The translations under genes and the position numbers were made by a program. From Hoeflea marina (GTDB lineage: Bacteria > Pseudomonadota > Alphaproteobacteria > Rhizobiales > Rhizobiaceae), in NCBI RefSeq assembly GCF_003182275.1, contig NZ_QGTR01000002.1:124001-188000 (forward strand): 64,000 nucleotides of DNA, given 5' to 3'. The notes beneath the pieces were generated by a model. The model worked only from the letters and a program-made list of their open reading frames with translations, ran no database searches and was not told the origin of the DNA. This document shows positions 44,836-54,258 of this stretch, in pieces. How positions within the stretch are numbered: the stretch's first letter is position 1; the number at the start of each line of letters is the position of its first letter.

Positions 44836-46401
44836 ATGGACTATATGATCGTCGGTTTCCAGGACGTCCTCAACCCGACGACCCTGTTCTGGGTGACGGC
44901 CGGTGTCACGCTCGGCTATGTGCTGGGTGCGCTTCCCGGGCTGGGCAAGGCGACCGGGGTCGCGGTGGCAATTCCCATGACCTTCTATCTCGACCCGACG
45001 GCGGCGCTGGGCATGCTGATCGGCATCGCCAAGGGCAGCGGCGCGGGCAGCGCCGTGTCGGCGATCCTGCTCAACACGCCGGGCGAGCCGTCCTCTGCCC
45101 CCACCGCGCTCGACGGCTACCCCCTTGCCCGCCAGGGAAAGGCGCAGAAGGCGCTGAAGATGGGGCTCTACGCCTCCGTCATCGGCGATCTGCTGTCGAC
45201 GCTGGTGCTGATCATGCTGGCAGCGCCGCTGGCGCGATATGCCCTCCTGATCGGCCCGGTCGAACTCTGCGCGATCCTGCTGTTCTCGCTCACCTTCATC
45301 GGCGGCCTGTCCGGCAGTTCCATGACCAAGGGCATGATCGCGGCGGCCTTCGGGGTGTTCTTCGCCACCATCGGCATGGAGACGGAGACTTTCGTGCCGC
45401 GCCTGAGCTTCGGCCTGCTCGAGCTCGATGACGGGTTATCGCTGGTGCCGCTGGCCATCGGCATGCTGGCCGTGGCCGAGATGATCGTCCAGGCCGGCAA
45501 CATCAAGGCGCTCGATCATGAATCCGCCCAGATCGTCGATGGCGCCGCGCGCGAGGACCGCATCATCACGCGCGACGAGTGGCGGCGCAGCATTCCCGCG
45601 ATCCTGCGCGGCACGGTGATCGGGTCGATCGTCGGCATCCTGCCGGGGCTCGGTGCCAGCGTCGGCTCCTTCATCTCCTATGGCGCCACCCGGAAGGCCT
45701 CGAAGACGCCGGAGAAATTCGGAACCGGCATGATCGAGGGCGTGGCGGCTGCGGAAAGCGCCGACAACGCCGTCGTGCCGTCGAGCCTGATCCCGCTCTT
45801 CGCGCTCGGCATTCCGGGCAGCGTCATCGCGGCCATCCTTATCGCGGCCTTCATCCTGCACGGGCTGACGCCGGGACCGCTCATGTTCGTCCAGCAGCCT
45901 CGGCTGGTCGCGGGCGTCTACGCCTCGATGATCTGCGCCAGTTTCATCATGCTCGCCATCGGCTATTTCGGCCAGCGCCTGTTCGCGCTGGTCATCAGGC
46001 TGCCGCTGCGTCACATCATTCCCGGCGTGCTTCTGCTGTGCTCGATCGGCGCCTATATGGACACCAACAGCGTGTTTTCGATCTACGTCATGCTTGCCTT
46101 CGCGGTGATCGGCTTCTTTGCCCGCAAGCTTGATTTTTCCTTTGTGACGTTTCTGATCGGCTTCGTCATCGGGCCGACGCTCGAGCTGACGTTCAGGCAG
46201 TCGCTGCAACTGCTCGACCACCGCACGGTCAACCTCGTCCATCACCCCATCGCCGCCGCCTTCATTCTCCTCACGCTGCTGACGGTGGTCTGGCTCGGCC
46301 GCGGCAATGGCCGCCGCGTCGGGATGGCGCCGGCCGTCGCGGCCGTTCCGGGACTGGACACGACGCCAGGCGATACAACCGAAATCAAAAGGGAGGACTG
46401 A
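44836..46401 (+). CDS. Tripartite tricarboxylate transporter large permease (TctA)
   Basis: A 521-aa permease starting at ATG 44836 (GAGG upstream), 7 bp after TctB. TctA signatures: GYVLGALPGLGKATGVAVAI, LNTPGEPSSAPTALDGYPLA, GTVIGSIVGILPGLGASVGS and AAESADNAVVPSSLIPLFAL. It forms the sodium-coupled channel for citrate-like or aromatic dicarboxylic acids delivered by the Bug-type binding protein encoded next. Confidence 0.93.
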   Translation: MDYMIVGFQDVLNPTTLFWVTAGVTLGYVLGALPGLGKATGVAVAIPMTFYLDPTAALGMLIGIAKGSGAGSAVSAILLNTPGEPSSAPTALDGYPLARQGKAQKALKMGLYASVIGDLLSTLVLIMLAAPLARYALLIGPVELCAILLFSLTFIGGLSGSSMTKGMIAAAFGVFFATIGMETETFVPRLSFGLLELDDGLSLVPLAIGMLAVAEMIVQAGNIKALDHESAQIVDGAAREDRIITRDEWRRSIPAILRGTVIGSIVGILPGLGASVGSFISYGATRKASKTPEKFGTGMIEGVAAAESADNAVVPSSLIPLFALGIPGSVIAAILIAAFILHGLTPGPLMFVQQPRLVAGVYASMICASFIMLAIGYFGQRLFALVIRLPLRHIIPGVLLLCSIGAYMDTNSVFSIYVMLAFAVIGFFARKLDFSFVTFLIGFVIGPTLELTFRQSLQLLDHRTVNLVHHPIAAAFILLTLLTVVWLGRGNGRRVGMAPAVAAVPGLDTTPGDTTEIKRED

Positions 46402-46402
46402 C

Positions 46403-47374
46403 ATGACAAAGCTGACCCGACGTTCCGCACTCGGTGCGACACTGGCGCTCGCACTCGGATGCGCCGGCATGTGCGCACCTGCCGCGATGGCGCAGGAGGG
46501 CTATCCGGACAAGCCGATCACCATGCTGGTCGGATACGGCGCCGGCGGCCAGACGGATCTCGTCGCCCGCGCCGCCGCCAGGGCAATGTCCGCCCAGCTC
46601 GGCCAGCCGATCAACGTCGTCAACAAGCCGGGCGTCGGCGGCGCCGTGGCGGCGCGCGAACTCGGCCAGGCGGCCCCCGACGGCTACACGATCCTGTTCA
46701 ATTCGAACGCGCTGATCAACCTGGCGCCCTTTCTCATGCAGAACGCATATTTCTCGCCTGACGAGTTCGACTATGCCGGCATGATCACCGCCTTCCAGCT
46801 CGCCCTGGCGGCCCCCAAGGACGCTCCCTTCGACGACATCGCGGGATATGTCGAATGGGCCGGGAAGAATCCAGGCTCCAGCTTTGCCGCGCTCGCCCCC
46901 GAAGCGCGCCTCTACATCAACGAGATCATGAAGAAGACGGGCATCAAGGTGAACATCGTGCCGGTGCAATCGGGCTCGGAAGTGATCAACACGCTTCTCG
47001 GCGGTCAGGTGATGCTGGCCTATTCGGGCGGCATTCACTACCGTTACCCCGACCAGATCAAGACCATCGCGCCGACCACCACCTTCCGTCACCCCTCGGC
47101 CCCGGAGGTTCCGACCATCGAGGAACAGGGGTTCCCCCTCGGCATGGACACCCGAACCACGGTGATCCTGCCCAAGGGCACGCCGCAGGCCATCATCGAC
47201 AAGTTGTCGGCGGCTCTCGAGGCCTGCAGGACCGATCCTGACTTCAAGAAGATCACCGACTCGGCCGACATCCCGATCCAGTACTTCGACGCCGCGGCGG
47301 CGAGGCAGGAAATGGAATCGAGCACCGCCAAGAACAAGGCGATCATGCAGGCCGCGGGCGTCATCGCCAAGTGA
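46403..47374 (+). CDS. Bug-family (TctC) tripartite transporter substrate-binding protein
   Basis: A 323-aa periplasmic binding protein, ATG immediately after the TctA stop with AGGGAGG upstream. Signal peptide with twin Arg-like start (KLTRRSALGATLALALGC) and cleavage near AMA-QE. Bug features: PDKPITMLVGYGAGGQTDL, NVVNKPGVGGAVAARELGQA and the conserved C-terminal helix. It captures a carboxylic acid for TctAB. A strong hairpin follows the gene. Confidence 0.92.
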   Translation: MTKLTRRSALGATLALALGCAGMCAPAAMAQEGYPDKPITMLVGYGAGGQTDLVARAAARAMSAQLGQPINVVNKPGVGGAVAARELGQAAPDGYTILFNSNALINLAPFLMQNAYFSPDEFDYAGMITAFQLALAAPKDAPFDDIAGYVEWAGKNPGSSFAALAPEARLYINEIMKKTGIKVNIVPVQSGSEVINTLLGGQVMLAYSGGIHYRYPDQIKTIAPTTTFRHPSAPEVPTIEEQGFPLGMDTRTTVILPKGTPQAIIDKLSAALEACRTDPDFKKITDSADIPIQYFDAAAARQEMESSTAKNKAIMQAAGVIAK

Positions 47375-47381
47375 CCCATTG

Positions 47382-47410
47382 CCGCTGCGGGCCTTCCGGG
47401 CCCGCAGCGG
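47382..47410 (+). terminator. Hairpin after the TctC gene
   Basis: CCGCTGCGGGCC (47382-47393) pairs perfectly with GGCCCGCAGCGG (47399-47410) around a 5-nt loop, 7 bp after the stop. No T-run follows, so it may act as an attenuator or message stabiliser before the CoA-transferase gene. Confidence 0.6.
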
Positions 47411-47435
47411 AACTGCGAAAGATGAAAGGCGAGCA

Positions 47436-48638
47436 ATGTTCCAACCCCTCAAAGGTGTCCGGGTGGTCGACCTCAGCCAGGTCCTGGCCGGTCCCTATGC
47501 CACCTACCAACTTGCCCTGATGGGCGCCGAGGTCATCAAGATCGAGAAGCCGGGCGAAGGCGACTGGACCCGCACCGGCGGTCCGCTGCCTGATCTCTCG
47601 GAGCGCCGCATGGGTCTCGGCTACCTGACCCAGAACGCGGCGAAGAAGTCGGTCACGATCAATCTCAAGACTCCGGAAGGACTGGAGCTGGCAAGGAAGC
47701 TCGTGGCCACCGCGGATGTCTTCGTCGAAAATTTCAAGCCCGGCGTCGCCGCAAGGCTGGGATTGGGGTTCGAGGCGGTTCGCGGCATCCGCAAGGACAT
47801 CGTCTATTGCTCGATCTCCGCCTACGGGCAGAATGGCCCGCTCAGCCGGCGCCCGGCCTATGACCATGTCATTCAGGGCATGTGCGGCATCATGCTGACC
47901 ACCGGCAAGCCCGGAGACGGCCCCACCAAGGTCGGTGCACCCTATGTCGATTTCGCCACCGGCATGAATGCGGCGATGGCCGTCATGGCCGGACTGATGG
48001 AAGCCAGGCGCACCGGCGCGGCGGTCGAGCTCGATGTCGCCATGCTGGACACCGCCCTGATGCTGATGGCGTCAATGATGACGCAGCACAAGACCGCGCA
48101 CTGGATGCCGGTGCAGAATGGCAACGAGGCCTGGAGCACCAGCCCGTCATCCGGTGCGTTCGAGACGGCGGACGGCATGTTGATGCTTGCGGCCAACAAC
48201 GAGCCGCAGTTCCGCAAGCTCTGCACGGCCATCGGGCGGGAGGACATTCTCGCCGACGCGCGCTGGCGCAGCCCCGAGGCGCGCAGGACCCATGGGCCAG
48301 AACTGCGGGAAGCGCTCAATGCGACCTTCCTTGCGCGCACCGCGGCCGACTGGGAAACTATTCTCGAAACCGCCGACGTGCCCGCCGCCAGGGTTCGCGG
48401 ACTGGACGAAGCGCTTGCCGAGCCTCAGATTGCCGCCCGGCAATTGCTCAGCGAAATCCGCGTGGAGGGTCATGATGGCGCAATCCATGTGCCCTCGCTC
48501 AGCTTCATGGCCGATGGACTGGCCGTCGCGCCGCAGTCATCCGCCCCCAGGCTGGGCGAGGACACCGACAGTGTGATGCGCGAGCTGGGAATCGATGCCG
48601 AACAGCTTGACAGGCTGCGCGCGTCGAATGTGATCTGA
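47436..48638 (+). CDS. Class III CoA-transferase (CaiB/BaiF/Frc family)
   Basis: A 400-aa enzyme beginning MFQPLKGVRVVDLSQVLAGP, the family's N-terminal motif; EVIKIEKPGEGDWTR and NFKPGVAARLGLGFEAV follow. The catalytic Asp is in YDHVIQGMCGIML, about residue 145-170. It transfers CoA between an acyl-CoA donor and a free carboxylic acid. Its position 62 bp after a TTT operon suggests that it activates the imported acid. Confidence 0.9.
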   Translation: MFQPLKGVRVVDLSQVLAGPYATYQLALMGAEVIKIEKPGEGDWTRTGGPLPDLSERRMGLGYLTQNAAKKSVTINLKTPEGLELARKLVATADVFVENFKPGVAARLGLGFEAVRGIRKDIVYCSISAYGQNGPLSRRPAYDHVIQGMCGIMLTTGKPGDGPTKVGAPYVDFATGMNAAMAVMAGLMEARRTGAAVELDVAMLDTALMLMASMMTQHKTAHWMPVQNGNEAWSTSPSSGAFETADGMLMLAANNEPQFRKLCTAIGREDILADARWRSPEARRTHGPELREALNATFLARTAADWETILETADVPAARVRGLDEALAEPQIAARQLLSEIRVEGHDGAIHVPSLSFMADGLAVAPQSSAPRLGEDTDSVMRELGIDAEQLDRLRASNVI

Positions 48639-48673
48639 CCGGATCAGAACCGGCCGGCAGACGGGAGAGATGA

Positions 48674-49636
48674 ATGGACAGCGTTTCGGAGCAGTGGCCG
48701 GGTTCCCCCCGGCCGGCACGCGCCACCCGACGGATGATCACGTCGCCCGAGGACGGGCAACCCGTCGAGGTCACCTGCAGGTGGCCGGAAGACGGCGCGG
48801 TCAAGGGGTTCGTGGTGTTCTGCCACGGGCTCGGCGCAAGCGGGCGGGATCAGGAGGAACTGACCCGCTTCTGGGCGTCCCACGGCTATCTGGTCGTTCT
48901 TCCGACCTTCGCCGACTGGGTCGGCGCTGTCGCCGCGGCGGAGCCGGGACTGGGCTATGCCGCTGATGATCGCGAGTTGCTGCGCTGGACCACCGTGCCC
49001 GTGCTCCGCAGCCGGCTCTACGAGATCCTGCACACACCCGCCTACTGGCTGGCGCGCGCCGGCATTGTCCGCGCGGTCATGGCGCGGATCGAGGATATCG
49101 CCGCCTCGACCTGCGGAGCTTCCGTCGGCACCCTGCCGGGCGCCATTGCCGGCCATTCCTTCGGAGCCTATACGTCCCAGCTGTTCTCGGGGGTCGAGAT
49201 CGACATCCCCGAAGACGGCACGCGCGATTTCACCGATGAACGGTTCCGGGCGGCGCTCCTGCTCAGCGCACCGGGGCGCCACCAGCAGGGGCTTCGCGAC
49301 GGATCTTGGGACAGGATGCGGGGGCCGGTGCTGACGGTGACGGGAACCCACGATGTAGGGTCGAGGGGCCAGGACTGGCGCTGGAAGACCGAGCCCTTCG
49401 AACTGGCCCCGCCCGGTGACAAGTGTCTCACCGTCTTCGCCGACGCCGACCATTATCTCGGCGGCATGACCGACAACGATCCGACCCCGCACCGCCCGGA
49501 GCAGCAGCGGGCGGTGGCCACCCTCACGCTCGCCTTTCTCGACGCCCATCTCGGCAGGGATCCGGGTGCCCGCGGTTGGCTGGAATCGATCAGCGACCGC
49601 ATTGGTGCATGCCCGGTCACGATCCGGCGCAAATAG
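48674..49636 (+). CDS. Alpha/beta-hydrolase
   Basis: A 320-aa alpha/beta-fold hydrolase of the chlorophyllase/PAF-acetylhydrolase-like type. The oxyanion segment FCHGLGASG is near residue 49, the nucleophile elbow GHSFGAYTS near 160, the acidic residue in GTHDVGS and the catalytic His in DADHYLGG. No signal peptide is seen. It follows the CoA-transferase gene by 35 bp on the same strand and probably hydrolyses an ester or thioester in the same pathway (inference). Confidence 0.83.
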   Translation: MDSVSEQWPGSPRPARATRRMITSPEDGQPVEVTCRWPEDGAVKGFVVFCHGLGASGRDQEELTRFWASHGYLVVLPTFADWVGAVAAAEPGLGYAADDRELLRWTTVPVLRSRLYEILHTPAYWLARAGIVRAVMARIEDIAASTCGASVGTLPGAIAGHSFGAYTSQLFSGVEIDIPEDGTRDFTDERFRAALLLSAPGRHQQGLRDGSWDRMRGPVLTVTGTHDVGSRGQDWRWKTEPFELAPPGDKCLTVFADADHYLGGMTDNDPTPHRPEQQRAVATLTLAFLDAHLGRDPGARGWLESISDRIGACPVTIRRK

Positions 49637-49888
49637 CACGCAATGTGCCGTTCTCTCGAACGGGACGGATGACGGCACCTTCGGCGAGCGCCGCGACGGT
49701 TGCGCGGGCAGGCTTCCGCAGTGCCCCGATTGCGCCAGTCCGGATGTCGCTCCGGTGGCTTGCCAAGATCCGGTTTCGCGCAGACTGTGCCGCCATTCGA
49801 CATCTCCAGTTGCCTCTCTTCAGCGTTAGCCAGCAAATTGGTCCAGAACCGCCTCCCGCTCGTCGAGTTTCCGCCAGCCAGAGCCGGT

Positions 49889-51040
49889 GTGAACTCCTTT
49901 GCCATTCTCGCCGCCTGCGAGGCGTCAGCCCGGGCGACACTGGTCTCGGTCTATCCTGTGCTGATGTACCGGGCGCTGGGCAGCGCCGCCTCGGTATCGG
50001 AGGTCTATGCCCTGGTCGGCCTGACCGGGCTGCTCTGCGCGCTGGGCGTCCCGTTGCTCGCCCGCTATGTGCCGCGGCGCTGGCTCTACACGCTGGGGGC
50101 GCTGATCATGGTCGCCGGCAGCGTCCTGGGTGGTTTCTTCGATGTCCGTTACGTTCCCTATGCGGTTGCCGCCACGTCGGTCGGCCTGGTCATCCTCGCG
50201 GTGTGCTTCAACGCCTATGTGATGGATTATGTCGAGCGCGCCTCGATGGGTCGAAACGAAAGCCGGCGGCTGCTGTTCAGCGGCATTTCATGGAGCGTCG
50301 GGCCGTTCCTCGGTGTGGTGCTGATGGATTGGCATCCCCAGGTTCCGTTCCTGATCTCGATCGTCGCCTGCGTGGTGATGCTCGGCTTCTTCTGGTATTT
50401 GCGTCTGGGCGACGGCAAGGTCATCACCAAGGCCCGCCGGCCGCCCGCCAATCCGCTGCGCTACATTCCGCGGTTCTTTCGCCAGCCGGCTCTCGTCGGC
50501 GGCTGGTTCTATGCCACGATGCGTTCCGTCGGCTGGTCGGTCTACACCATCTATGTGCCGATCTTCGCGGTCAAATCCGGACTGAGCGACCAGATCGGCG
50601 GTCTGGCGCTGTCGATCTCCAACGGGTTTCTGTTCTCCACGCCGTTCATGCTCGGCTTCCTGCAGAAGACAAGTGTCCGCAGGGCCATTGTCACCGGTTT
50701 TGCCGGCTCCGGCGTCCTGTTCGCCGGTGCGACGCTGATATCGGCCTTCCCCTATCCGGCGATCGTCATGCTGGTGACGGCGACCATCTTTCTGGTCCTG
50801 CTCGATGTCAGCGGCGGACTGCCGTTCCTCCTGACGGTCAAGCCTTCCGAGCGCACCGAAATGGCAGCTGTCTACTCCACCTTCCGCGATGTCGCCTCTG
50901 TCGGCTCGCCCGCCTTTGCGCGCCTGGTGCTGGTGTTTGCGCCGGTGCAGGGCGTGTTTGCCGCCACCGGCGTGCTGCTGATCGGCTGCGCTCTGGTCGC
51001 CCGGCGCACCCATCCGGGTCTCGGCCGACGTCGGCACTGA
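49889..51040 (+). CDS. MFS transporter
   Basis: An approximately 383-aa major-facilitator protein with about 11-12 membrane segments. Characteristic stretches are LVGLTGLLCALGVPLLARYV and RNESRRLLFSGISWSVGPFL (a permuted MFS loop motif). The GTG at 49889 directly before the first hydrophobic region is preferred; the frame is open about 190 bp further upstream, but that part is Arg/Pro-rich and unlike a transporter. Ribosome site weak, so the start is uncertain. Substrate unknown. Confidence 0.75.
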   Translation: MNSFAILAACEASARATLVSVYPVLMYRALGSAASVSEVYALVGLTGLLCALGVPLLARYVPRRWLYTLGALIMVAGSVLGGFFDVRYVPYAVAATSVGLVILAVCFNAYVMDYVERASMGRNESRRLLFSGISWSVGPFLGVVLMDWHPQVPFLISIVACVVMLGFFWYLRLGDGKVITKARRPPANPLRYIPRFFRQPALVGGWFYATMRSVGWSVYTIYVPIFAVKSGLSDQIGGLALSISNGFLFSTPFMLGFLQKTSVRRAIVTGFAGSGVLFAGATLISAFPYPAIVMLVTATIFLVLLDVSGGLPFLLTVKPSERTEMAAVYSTFRDVASVGSPAFARLVLVFAPVQGVFAATGVLLIGCALVARRTHPGLGRRRH

Positions 51041-51103
51041 GCGGGCCAAAATGCAGACATTCGGGTTCGGAAGCGGGTTGGTTGAACGCCCGTGTTGCCA
51101 TGC

Positions 51104-51832
51104 TCATCCGAGCAGGCGGTCGAGCCCTTCACGCAGCTCCCGGCCGAGGCCCGCATCCCGCATGTGCTGCCGCAGGCGCTGGTTGTAGCCGCCGGGCGTG
51201 TCGAGCGCCTCAAGCAGCTCCGCGCAGGGCGATCCGAGAAGACTGCTGCCGACGAGGGAGCGGAGGAACAGCTCCGCCGTGTCCGGATCGGACAGGCCGC
51301 GCCGCTTCAGCCAGTCCGCGGCATCCTTGACCATGCTGACGGCGGGCGCGAGCACGGCCTGGGCGCAGAGAAAGCTGCCCAGCTCCTCTTCGCTGCCGAG
51401 CGCGAAGACCGAATTGCGGGCGCCGAAGAGCTCGTCGACCAGGCTGCGGTCGCCCGAGACCAGGATCGGCGAATTCCCGGCCGCGATCGCCGGGAACGGG
51501 ATCATGCGGGCCGCCATCTCAGCCGGAGCGACCAGTGCCGCCGTGGCCGCGAAACTCACATCCGCCATCAGCGAGATGATCCGCTGCCCCTTGCGAAAAC
51601 GCAGCGGCGCGAGTGCGGCCTGCGCGGCGTCGCCCGTCGTGCCGAGGATCACGACGTCGCTGCCGTCCACGACCTGCTGGTTTTCGGCCACCGTCACATG
51701 CCCGAACCGCTCTGCAAGCCGCGCCGAATTGATGCGGCTGCGGGCCGACACGCTGATCTCGTGCCCGTCGTCTGCAATGCCCTCGACCACTGCGGTTGCG
51801 ATGGTCCCGAGGCCGATGAACCCGATCCGCAT
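51104..51832 (-). CDS. ProC-like NAD(P)-dependent reductase
   Basis: A 242-aa protein with an N-terminal Rossmann motif (MRIGFIGLGTIATAVVEGI) and the layout of pyrroline-5-carboxylate reductase: SDVVILGTTGD, QRIISLMADVSF and a C-terminal helical domain (LCAQAVLAPAVSMVKDAADW). The conserved P5CR C-terminal substrate motif (T-S-P-G-G-T) is only partly recognisable as LDTPGGYNQ. It may reduce another imine or act on a hydroxy acid. Its ATG shares a base with the stop of a small upstream ORF (TGATG), so translation is probably coupled. Confidence 0.78.
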   Translation of the reverse strand: MRIGFIGLGTIATAVVEGIADDGHEISVSARSRINSARLAERFGHVTVAENQQVVDGSDVVILGTTGDAAQAALAPLRFRKGQRIISLMADVSFAATAALVAPAEMAARMIPFPAIAAGNSPILVSGDRSLVDELFGARNSVFALGSEEELGSFLCAQAVLAPAVSMVKDAADWLKRRGLSDPDTAELFLRSLVGSSLLGSPCAELLEALDTPGGYNQRLRQHMRDAGLGRELREGLDRLLG

Positions 51833-51972
51833 CACCGCACGCCCGCCGGCAGGCGCGCGGCGCAGCCAGGGTGATCCTTCGGCACGGCGGCTTCGGGGCC
51901 GGCGGGGTCGTGGCCGGTGACCATCCGTCCGGTCTTCGGCGCGACACGCGGCAGCAACGGTTGGACGGACAT
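51832..51972 (-). CDS. Small 46-aa ORF coupled to the ProC-like gene
   Basis: ATG 51972 has a strong AGGAGG five bases upstream and the frame ends in a TGA that overlaps the ProC-like ATG. The peptide (SVQPLLPRVAPKTGRMVTG at the start) is unrecognised; RMVTGHDPAG resembles the N-terminus of some cupin-domain proteins, so it could be a truncated cupin gene or a leader that couples translation. No second half of a cupin is found in any frame. Confidence 0.5.
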   Translation of the reverse strand: MSVQPLLPRVAPKTGRMVTGHDPAGPEAAVPKDHPGCAARLPAGVR

Positions 51973-52085
51973 GGCATCCTCCTGATTTCCCCAATCCCAC
52001 CACGGACTGTTCATCAGTGTCAAGTTGAAGGTCACCCCTGTGCATTTCCGTTGCCGAGCAGGATGCAGGTGGCTATGCTGCCGTC

Positions 52086-52775
52086 ATGGCGGATGCGCAG
52101 ACAGATGATGAAACGGAAAAAGGCTGGCGCGGATCGCGCGAGGTCTGGCTGGAGGCAGCCAGCACGGCCTTGCTCAGCAACGGAATAGACGCGGTGAAGA
52201 TCCAGCCCCTGGCCACCGCGCTCAACCTGTCGAGAACAAGCTTCTACTGGTTCTTCAAGGACCGGCAAGCGCTGCTGGATGCGCTCCTGCAGCAGTGGGA
52301 GGCCCGGAACACCGGCGCCTTCCTCGACGCGTGCGGGGCCTATGCGGAGACCGTGGCGGAAGCCGTTCTCAACCTCATCGCTGTGTTCCATGACGAGGCG
52401 CTGTTCGATCCCCGGCTGGATTTCGCGGTGCGCGGCTGGGCGCACCAATCGGACGCGGTGATGATGCGCGTCAACGCCGCCGACGAGCGCCGGCTGTCGG
52501 CGATCCGCGACATGTTCGAACGGTTCGGATATGCCGGCGACGAGGCCGACGTGCGGGCCCGCACCGTCTACCTGACCCAGATCGGCTACATCTCGATGCA
52601 GGTGCGGGAAAGCACGGCAGTCCGGCTGTCGCGCGTGCCCGGCTATGTGAAGACCTTCTCCGGCGTCGCGCCGACAGCGAGCGAGCTTGCGCGGTTCCGC
52701 GCCCGGATCAAGGTCGAGCCGACAAAGTTCAACGCAACAGGACAGGCATCCGGGAATGACCAGAGCACCACTTGA
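52086..52775 (+). CDS. TetR-family transcriptional regulator
   Basis: A 229-aa regulator with an N-terminal helix-turn-helix (KIQPLATALNLSRTSFYWFF, then KDRQALLDALL) and a TetR C-terminal domain. Divergent from the ProC-like gene and its small ORF (113 bp away), and overlapping the downstream flavoprotein gene by 20 bp, so it probably controls both sides. Confidence 0.85.
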   Translation: MADAQTDDETEKGWRGSREVWLEAASTALLSNGIDAVKIQPLATALNLSRTSFYWFFKDRQALLDALLQQWEARNTGAFLDACGAYAETVAEAVLNLIAVFHDEALFDPRLDFAVRGWAHQSDAVMMRVNAADERRLSAIRDMFERFGYAGDEADVRARTVYLTQIGYISMQVRESTAVRLSRVPGYVKTFSGVAPTASELARFRARIKVEPTKFNATGQASGNDQSTT

Positions 52776-54258
52776 CCACCTCGACGGCACGCAATGGGAT
52801 GTCGTGGTGATCGGCGCCGGCGCCGTCGGCTGCGCCGCCGCCCGGGAGCTGGCGGGGCGCGGCTATTCGACCCTCTTGCTCGACCGCGGCGACTTCGGCT
52901 CAGGCACTTCCTCGCGCTCGAGCCGGATGCTCTACTCCGGCCTTGGCTATCTGGCGGTGCGGTACCCGCTGTGGCAGATGGCGCTGCATCCGCTGGATAT
53001 GGTTCAGCGTCTGCTCTACACGCGGGACGTGATGCGCTGCCGGGCGGTACTGGTGCGCGACATGCCCGGCCATCTCACCAGGCACAGGTTCTTCTATCCG
53101 TTCCGGAAGGGTGACCGCTATCCGCCATGGCTGGTCGATCTCGGCTTTCGTCTGGTCGAGGCGCTCGGCGGCTGGAAGGTGCCGCTGTCCTACCGCCGGA
53201 TCACGCCGGGTGAGGCCGCTGCGCAAAGCGCGCTTGCTGCGGGCCTTGGCGGACCGTTGCGCGGCGTCGGCGTCTTCGATGAATACATGTATGCCTGGCC
53301 CGAGCGGATCTGCGTCGACACCGCCCTTGATGCGGAGCGGCGGGGCGCCACACTGCGGACCTACACCGAGGTCACGCACATCGCGCGCCACGAAGATGGC
53401 TGGGCCGTCAGCCTTGGCGAGCGTGCGCCCTTGGCGGAGGGCCAGGCGCGGGTCATGGGCCGGATGGTCGTCAACGCCGCCGGTCCCTGGGTCGACCGGC
53501 TGTCCGGTGCGGGCGGAGACGGCAAAGGTCGCATCGTCGGCGTCAAGGGCGTCAATGTCATGGTGCGGCTGCCCGACGCCTACCGGGGCGAGGGGCTGGA
53601 GGCGTTTTCGAGCAAGGGCGAGCCCTTCTACGTGTTTCCCTGGCGGGACAGCCATTTCATCGGACCGACCGAAACCGTGGTGTCGGAAAACCCCGACGAT
53701 ATCCGTGTCGAGGACGCCGAGATCGACTATATCCTGTCGGAGGCAAACCGGCTCTTCCCCGACCTCGGGCTGACGCGCGATCACGTCCTGCATTGCTGGT
53801 GCGGGGTCCGGCCGACCTCGACGCTTGACGGACGCACATCGAGGACTGTCGTGCGGGCGATCGAGAACCCCGAGGCGCCCGGGCTGGTGACGATGACCGG
53901 GTCGACGATCATGCTCCACCGACACGCCGGCTGCATGGCCGCCCGGGCGGTGGAGCGCCGGCTCGGCAGGCGGGGACCTGCGCCGAGCGGCGTGATCGAA
54001 CAGCCGCCCGCGGCACGGTCCGAGGCCATTGGCCAACTGGCCGCGGCCGAGCATGTCGTGCGGCTCTCCGACCTGCTGCGCCGCCGCCTGCCTGACGGTC
54101 TGGACGCCGATCTGGGACGCGACCGGGCCGAGGGCATCTCGCGCGTGGCCGCCGCCGGCCTCGGCTGGTCGGAGGAACGACGGCAGCAGGAGCTCGACCA
54201 TTTCGAGCGCGAGACGGCGATGACCTACCCACGGCCAGTCGAGGCATGCGGCGGATGA
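52756..54258 (+). CDS. GlpD-like FAD-dependent dehydrogenase
   Basis: A 500-aa flavoprotein of the glycerol-3-phosphate dehydrogenase family: dinucleotide motif VVVIGAGAVGCAAARELAGR, FAD loop DFGSGTSSRSSRMLYSGLGYL (GlpD signature, here shortened as GSGTSSRSSRMLYSGLGYL), VNAAGPWVDRL and a C-terminal helical part rich in Arg. The ATG at 52756 lies inside the end of the TetR gene. It likely oxidises glycerol 3-phosphate or a related hydroxy acid at the membrane. No glycerol kinase or transporter is nearby, so the substrate is open. Confidence 0.83.
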   Translation: MTRAPLDHLDGTQWDVVVIGAGAVGCAAARELAGRGYSTLLLDRGDFGSGTSSRSSRMLYSGLGYLAVRYPLWQMALHPLDMVQRLLYTRDVMRCRAVLVRDMPGHLTRHRFFYPFRKGDRYPPWLVDLGFRLVEALGGWKVPLSYRRITPGEAAAQSALAAGLGGPLRGVGVFDEYMYAWPERICVDTALDAERRGATLRTYTEVTHIARHEDGWAVSLGERAPLAEGQARVMGRMVVNAAGPWVDRLSGAGGDGKGRIVGVKGVNVMVRLPDAYRGEGLEAFSSKGEPFYVFPWRDSHFIGPTETVVSENPDDIRVEDAEIDYILSEANRLFPDLGLTRDHVLHCWCGVRPTSTLDGRTSRTVVRAIENPEAPGLVTMTGSTIMLHRHAGCMAARAVERRLGRRGPAPSGVIEQPPAARSEAIGQLAAAEHVVRLSDLLRRRLPDGLDADLGRDRAEGISRVAAAGLGWSEERRQQELDHFERETAMTYPRPVEACGG

